Assembly: GCF_001886815.1 (NCBI RefSeq)
Contig: NZ_CP018099.1
Location: 744,001 to 808,000 of the forward strand
DNA from: Caldithrix abyssi DSM 13497
GTDB lineage: Bacteria > Calditrichota > Calditrichia > Calditrichales > Calditrichaceae
Length of the DNA: 64,000 bases
Direction: 5' to 3'
Both the position numbers and the translations under genes were made by a program. The notes under the pieces were generated by a model. It had not been told where the DNA came from. It was given only the letters and a program-made list of their open reading frames with translations, and did not search any database. Below, in pieces: positions 60,499 to 64,000 of this stretch (position 1 is the stretch's first letter; the number at the start of each line of letters is the position of its first letter).

Positions 60499-60905
60499 TT
60501 GAAAAGAAGAGCAGCGAAAGCAAAAAATTCGGTATTCAGATTGAACGCAGCGATGCGTGGTAGCTTTTTTATTAGCGGAGGGGATATCGGTGGGGCCTTT
60601 TTCATCGAGAAAATTAAATTTCGATTAGAAGAAGGTTTTCCCCTCCTTAATTTTGAATTTTGCAGAAGTCTATTAATTCAACGGCAGACTTCGATGAGTA
60701 GTTTTTGGGTTTGCGGAGAAAGACGACGCAGATGACGAAAAATTTTACCTACTGCGCTGCGGAGTTCGACTGGTAGAAGCTGAAATGCATTGCGCAAGGG
60801 AAATTACGGATTTTGCGTTGTTTACCGATCGGCTTTGAATAGGCTGAACGTTTACGGGTGTGCGCAAATGTTGAAAAAAGTGAATTAAGGATAAAGGAAA
60901 ATCGG
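60499..60905. other. Gene-free region between the TetR and redoxin-like genes
   Basis: I see no convincing gene, RNA or repeat. A frame continues directly after the TetR stop but has poor protein composition. The right end holds AAAGGAAAATCGG, the ribosome-binding site of the next gene. Confidence 0.5.
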
Positions 60906-61523
60906 ATGAAGTCACAACTTGACAGATTAATGACGCGAATCGTACGGGCATCGGCATTGGTTGTTGTAAATCTACTGCTGATGGTTGTTTTTAGCTTTGC
61001 CGGGCAGGAAGGTAGAACGGTACCCCCTGATTCCGTCGTAGACTTTACTTTGAAAGATGCAAATAAAAAAGAATTTCGTCTGGCGGAGCACCTGGGACAA
61101 ATTATGATCCTGTCTTTCATACCCAATACCAAAAACAAGACGCTGGGCGCGCGCTGGTTAGAAAATAGTCGTTTTTGTGTGCAGAAATTAAAAAGCAAAT
61201 TCAACGGAGACATCATGGCCCTGGGTCTGAAAGAGATGACCGATTTTCCGATGTTTTTGCCCAGGTCCTTCATCAGAGCCAAATTGCGCAAGGAGCCGTT
61301 TCCTTACCTGATCGACTGGGAAGGCAAGGTGTTTGCGCAATTTGCCGTACAGAGCACACCCGTATTGATGGTCGTCGATGCCGGTGGAAAAATCGTTTAC
61401 CGGCAGGAGCTTACTGCGGACACGGATCGGTTCAACGCGCTTTGTACGCAAATTGAAGCGCTGATCGAACAGCAGCAACGCTCAGAAAAAAAAGCAGCTT
61501 CTCGGGAAGAAGAAAACGAGTAA
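60906..61523 (+). CDS. Exported redoxin-fold protein lacking the active-site cysteines
   Basis: A 205-residue protein with an N-terminal signal or anchor segment (about residues 13-34, ending FSFAG). The mature part has an AhpC/TSA-like thioredoxin fold: VVDFTLKDANKKEFRLAEHLGQIMILSF at the start and STPVLMVVDAGGKIVYR at the cis-Pro end. Where CxxC or the peroxidatic Cys should be, the sequence reads FIPNTKNKTLG, without cysteine. Redox chemistry is therefore unlikely; a binding role may remain. The ATG at 60906 follows AAAGGAAAATCGG. It precedes the synthetase gene by 21 bp. Confidence 0.75.
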   Translation: MKSQLDRLMTRIVRASALVVVNLLLMVVFSFAGQEGRTVPPDSVVDFTLKDANKKEFRLAEHLGQIMILSFIPNTKNKTLGARWLENSRFCVQKLKSKFNGDIMALGLKEMTDFPMFLPRSFIRAKLRKEPFPYLIDWEGKVFAQFAVQSTPVLMVVDAGGKIVYRQELTADTDRFNALCTQIEALIEQQQRSEKKAASREEENE

Positions 61524-61544
61524 TCCGAAGGCAGAGGAACAATC

Positions 61545-62636
61545 GTGAAAGTTTTTGAAATCATTGCAGAATACCAGAATCGCTACCCGTTGAACAAAGA
61601 ATTTTCCGAAAAGCTAAAGCTGTTGTTCGAGCGTTTGCTCATTGCGCACAACATCAGTTTTTTGCAGATCGAAACGCGTGTGAAGTCGTTGCCCAGTTTT
61701 TTGGATAAAGTTTACCGCGTTCTTTCTGCGGGAAAGGAATTTTCTTACAATTGTACCGATCTGGTTGGCATTCGCCTTATTACCTACTATTTAGAAGATG
61801 TTTATCAGATTGGCGAGCTGATCGAGCAAACCTTTAAAGTGCATTACAAAAATCTTGAGTACGATTCTCTGAATCGTTCGCCGGATCAGTTTGGCTATTC
61901 TTCTTTGCATTTTAAAGTTTCGTTATCGCCAGAGTATAACTATCCGCTTGATGTACAAAAGTTCAAGAACAATGTGTTTGAAATTCAGATTCGTACGGTA
62001 GCGCAACATGCCTGGGCCACCATTGACCACAAGCTGCGTTACAAAACCACGGAAAAAATCCCCAAACTCATTTTGCGTCAGATTTTTCAATTAAGCGCTC
62101 TGTTCGAACTGGCCGATATTCAATTTTCAAACATTAAAAAACAGCTCGAAGCTCAGGCCTCTGATGATTTAAAACGCTACCAGGCCGGAGACCTTTCTGC
62201 AAAAATTAACGCCCTGACCCTTGGATATTTTTTGAAAACGCACCAGACAACCATTGATGTGCTGGTCAAAGAAGCAAAGAGAATCGGTTTTAATGAAACC
62301 TCCATCCAGCAGGACCCTAACACCATTCGTTACCTGTTGATCCTTTTTAAACGCCTGGGCATTGAATCCATGGCCGAACTGGAACAACTCTTTGACGAAG
62401 CGCTGCAAAAAAAGGAGATTATTCTCAAAAACATTTACCGGATTATTTCAAATTCCAGTTATGCGCCTATTGATTATCCGTTTCCGGTCATCTTGCTGAT
62501 ATTGATAACTTTAAGACTGAAAATCATCGATTTTGACGCCATTGATGTTCAGGAGATCATCTTGAAATTAATGGGTAATCCGGAAGCGTCACTTGATGTT
62601 CCACCTGCCGATCAGGCTCTGCCGATTCAACAGTGA
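61545..62636 (+). CDS. RelA/SpoT-type (p)ppGpp synthetase domain protein
   Basis: A 363-residue protein. Residues about 40-200 are a RelA_SpoT nucleotidyltransferase domain: DLVGIRLITYY, the YSSLHFKV segment and FEIQIRTVAQHAWATIDHKLRYK. No HD hydrolase domain precedes it and no TGS/ACT domains follow, so it is of the small alarmone synthetase kind, but with a C-terminal helical extension of about 160 residues that I do not recognise. The visible synthetase residues look intact. A stress role through (p)ppGpp is likely. It is encoded 7 bp before the MlaE permease. Confidence 0.85.
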   Translation: MKVFEIIAEYQNRYPLNKEFSEKLKLLFERLLIAHNISFLQIETRVKSLPSFLDKVYRVLSAGKEFSYNCTDLVGIRLITYYLEDVYQIGELIEQTFKVHYKNLEYDSLNRSPDQFGYSSLHFKVSLSPEYNYPLDVQKFKNNVFEIQIRTVAQHAWATIDHKLRYKTTEKIPKLILRQIFQLSALFELADIQFSNIKKQLEAQASDDLKRYQAGDLSAKINALTLGYFLKTHQTTIDVLVKEAKRIGFNETSIQQDPNTIRYLLILFKRLGIESMAELEQLFDEALQKKEIILKNIYRIISNSSYAPIDYPFPVILLILITLRLKIIDFDAIDVQEIILKLMGNPEASLDVPPADQALPIQQ

Positions 62637-62643
62637 GGTTAAG

Positions 62644-63444
62644 ATGCGTGTATCCAGCATAATAGAAAATTTGCATTCTCTGTTTGTAAAATCGCTTTTT
62701 TTTGCTTTTTTCGCTGAAGTCAGGCGCCGCTTAAAATTTGCCTTTCGCGTACTTTCGTCCATGAACGCTGCTTTTCGTTACCGGCACGAAACCCTCTACC
62801 AGTTTTACGTGATGGGCGTTCAGGCGCTTTTTTTGGTTGTTTTAGCCACATCGTTTACCAGTATGGTCATGTCTTTTGAATACGGGAAAAAACTGGAGCC
62901 TTTTGGAGCCAAACTGCTTTTAGGGCGCATTATGGGCATTTCCATCATTCGCGAAATAGGCCCCATTGTAACGGGATTGATGATTGCTGGACGCACCGGC
63001 GCAAAAATTGTCTCCGAAATCGGTAATATGGTTTTGAGCCAGCAAACGGACGCGCTGCGGGCCTTTGGGCTTGATCCCATCAAACGTATTATTGTGCCGC
63101 GCGTTTTTGCCTCGGTTATGGTTATGATTCCTCTCACTGTGCTGGCTGATTCTGTGGGCATCATCGCCGGCTGGTTTGCGGCTGTGCGCTGGATTGGGGT
63201 GGACTCCGAGTTTTTCTGGCTTTCCATGCGCGGCGGATTGCTGGTAAAAGATTTGACGATAGGCCTGATTAAGCCGCCTTTTTATGGTTTGATTATTGGT
63301 TTGATCAGCAGTTACTATGGCTACACCATTCGCGGCGGCGCGGCAGGAATGGGGCGGGCCGCCACTCAGACGGTGGTCTTTGCCTCGGTCGGCGTTTTAT
63401 TTATCGACTTTCTTTTAACGCGCATTATACTTTCACTTTACTGA
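62644..63444 (+). CDS. mlaE: MlaE-family ABC transporter permease
   Basis: A 266-residue permease of the MlaE/YrbE family for phospholipid or other lipid transport between inner and outer membrane. It has five or so membrane segments, the signature SIIREIGPIVTGLMIAGRTGAKI, and LGRIMG and VPRVFASVMVMIPL in the usual order. The ATG at 62644 follows GTGAGGTTAAG; an earlier in-frame ATG inside the synthetase gene is less likely. The ATPase partner begins 10 bp downstream. Confidence 0.92.
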   Translation: MRVSSIIENLHSLFVKSLFFAFFAEVRRRLKFAFRVLSSMNAAFRYRHETLYQFYVMGVQALFLVVLATSFTSMVMSFEYGKKLEPFGAKLLLGRIMGISIIREIGPIVTGLMIAGRTGAKIVSEIGNMVLSQQTDALRAFGLDPIKRIIVPRVFASVMVMIPLTVLADSVGIIAGWFAAVRWIGVDSEFFWLSMRGGLLVKDLTIGLIKPPFYGLIIGLISSYYGYTIRGGAAGMGRAATQTVVFASVGVLFIDFLLTRIILSLY

Positions 63445-63454
63445 TTGAGGGAAT

Positions 63455-64000
63455 ATGGTTGAATTAGAAAAGGTATCGCTCACGCTGGGCAATCGTAAAA
63501 TTTTAGACAACGTTTCCTTTCACATCAATCCGGGAGAGATTGTTTTACTCAGCGGCGACAGCGGAGTTGGCAAAAGTACGATCCTTAAATTGATTTTGGG
63601 ATTGATTCGACCAACGGCGGGGAAGATTCACGTTCTGGGACATGACATTGGCGCCCTGAAGACCAGTGCGCTGATGCGCGTGCGTCAGCAGTGCGGGATT
63701 GTGTTTCAGGAGGGCGCATTGTTCGATTCGCTAACCGTGGAAGAAAACGTCAGTTTCTTTTTAAAAGAAGCGCTGCACCTGCCGCCGGATGAAATCAGAA
63801 AACGGGTTTCTGAAACGTTGAGCTATCTGGGCTTAATGGATTACCTTCATTACCTTCCGTCGCAATTGAGCGGCGGCATGAAAAAACGGGTGGCCATTGC
63901 CCGGGCCATTGTAACGCGCCCAAAGCTGTTGCTGTACGACGAGCCAACGGCCGGTCTGGACGCCCGCTCGGCAATTCGCGTGGTGGAGCTGATCCGTGAC
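63455..64000 (+). CDS. mlaF: MlaF-type ABC transporter ATP-binding protein (cut by window edge)
   Basis: An ABC ATPase open to the right edge; 182 codons are visible. Motifs: Walker A GDSGVGKST, Q-loop VFQEGALFDSLTVEENV, signature LSGGMKKRVAIARA, Walker B LLLYDEPTAGLD. GALFDSLTV is characteristic of MlaF-type proteins. ATG at 63455 follows TTGAGGGAAT. It forms the transporter with MlaE; a substrate-binding MlaD would be expected downstream. Confidence 0.93.
   Translation, partial: MVELEKVSLTLGNRKILDNVSFHINPGEIVLLSGDSGVGKSTILKLILGLIRPTAGKIHVLGHDIGALKTSALMRVRQQCGIVFQEGALFDSLTVEENVSFFLKEALHLPPDEIRKRVSETLSYLGLMDYLHYLPSQLSGGMKKRVAIARAIVTRPKLLLYDEPTAGLDARSAIRVVELIRD

Noticed and set aside
60499-60735. 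78-residue frame after the second TetR gene
   Set aside because: It begins at the TetR stop, has no ribosome-binding site of its own and an irregular composition.

Overview
The window looks like chromosomal DNA of a free-living Gram-negative bacterium outside the Proteobacteria. Outer-membrane biology is clear: lipoprotein signal peptides, a LolA-like sorting protein, an RND/MMPL exporter with a beta-barrel partner, and an MlaE/MlaF lipid-transport pair at the right edge. The short omega subunit, the RsbU/RsbW/STAS regulators and the protein styles resemble the FCB side of the tree. My best guess is a member of the Calditrichota (Caldithrix-like); this is an impression from protein sequence, not a search result. 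Four recognisable sigma-70 promoters have the form TTGACA/TTGCAT-17-TATTTT/TATATT. I found no tRNA, rRNA or CRISPR array.

Layout. 1-7004: end of a YjbQ-like gene, a large acidic protein of unknown function, then a tight plus-strand run (DUF2520, PHP histidinol phosphatase, CoA-binding protein, TraB/GumN, DUF72, NamZ-like DUF1343 lipoprotein). 7037-10518: two copies of one 1707-bp IS1182-like element, each with a 4-bp target duplication and only 68 bp apart. 10519-13963: repeats (a nine-unit 53/54-bp tandem array and three copies of a composite repeat) around a GH97 glycosidase. 13964-21327: minus-strand partner-switching genes (two SpoIIE/RsbU phosphatases, an RsbW-type kinase, a STAS protein), a lipoprotein, adenylate kinase and a VanX-like dipeptidase. 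One phosphatase appears split from its membrane sensor by a frameshift at a run of nine A.

21435-23558: a branched-chain aminotransferase behind a leader peptide rich in Ile/Leu and a terminator hairpin (attenuator), then DUF948 and YtxH proteins. 24054-30620: a TetR-RND-PAP2-LolA-beta-barrel locus that looks like a self-contained envelope export system, with matching candidate operators before the regulator and the exporter. 31403-35607: rpoZ, an amidohydrolase, an IS200-type Y1 transposase surrounded by CCCGGTGC-type hairpins, and a STAS gene. 35906-42124: GAF histidine kinase, HDAC-family deacylase, lipoprotein-type isoaspartyl methyltransferase, M50 protease, unknown membrane protein, era.

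42185-46437 (minus): gltX, an unusual receiver-PAS-kinase whose phosphoacceptor His is replaced by Asn, and an NtrC-type regulator. 46585-56021: MFS transporter, second DUF72 gene, SDR, uppS, small membrane protein, folC, then rho-rpmE-yqhQ-prfA. 56344-59726 (minus): a complete histidine kinase/NtrC pair. 59917-64000: TetR gene with its own operator, a cysteine-less redoxin-fold protein, a RelA/SpoT-type synthetase without HD domain, and mlaE-mlaF.
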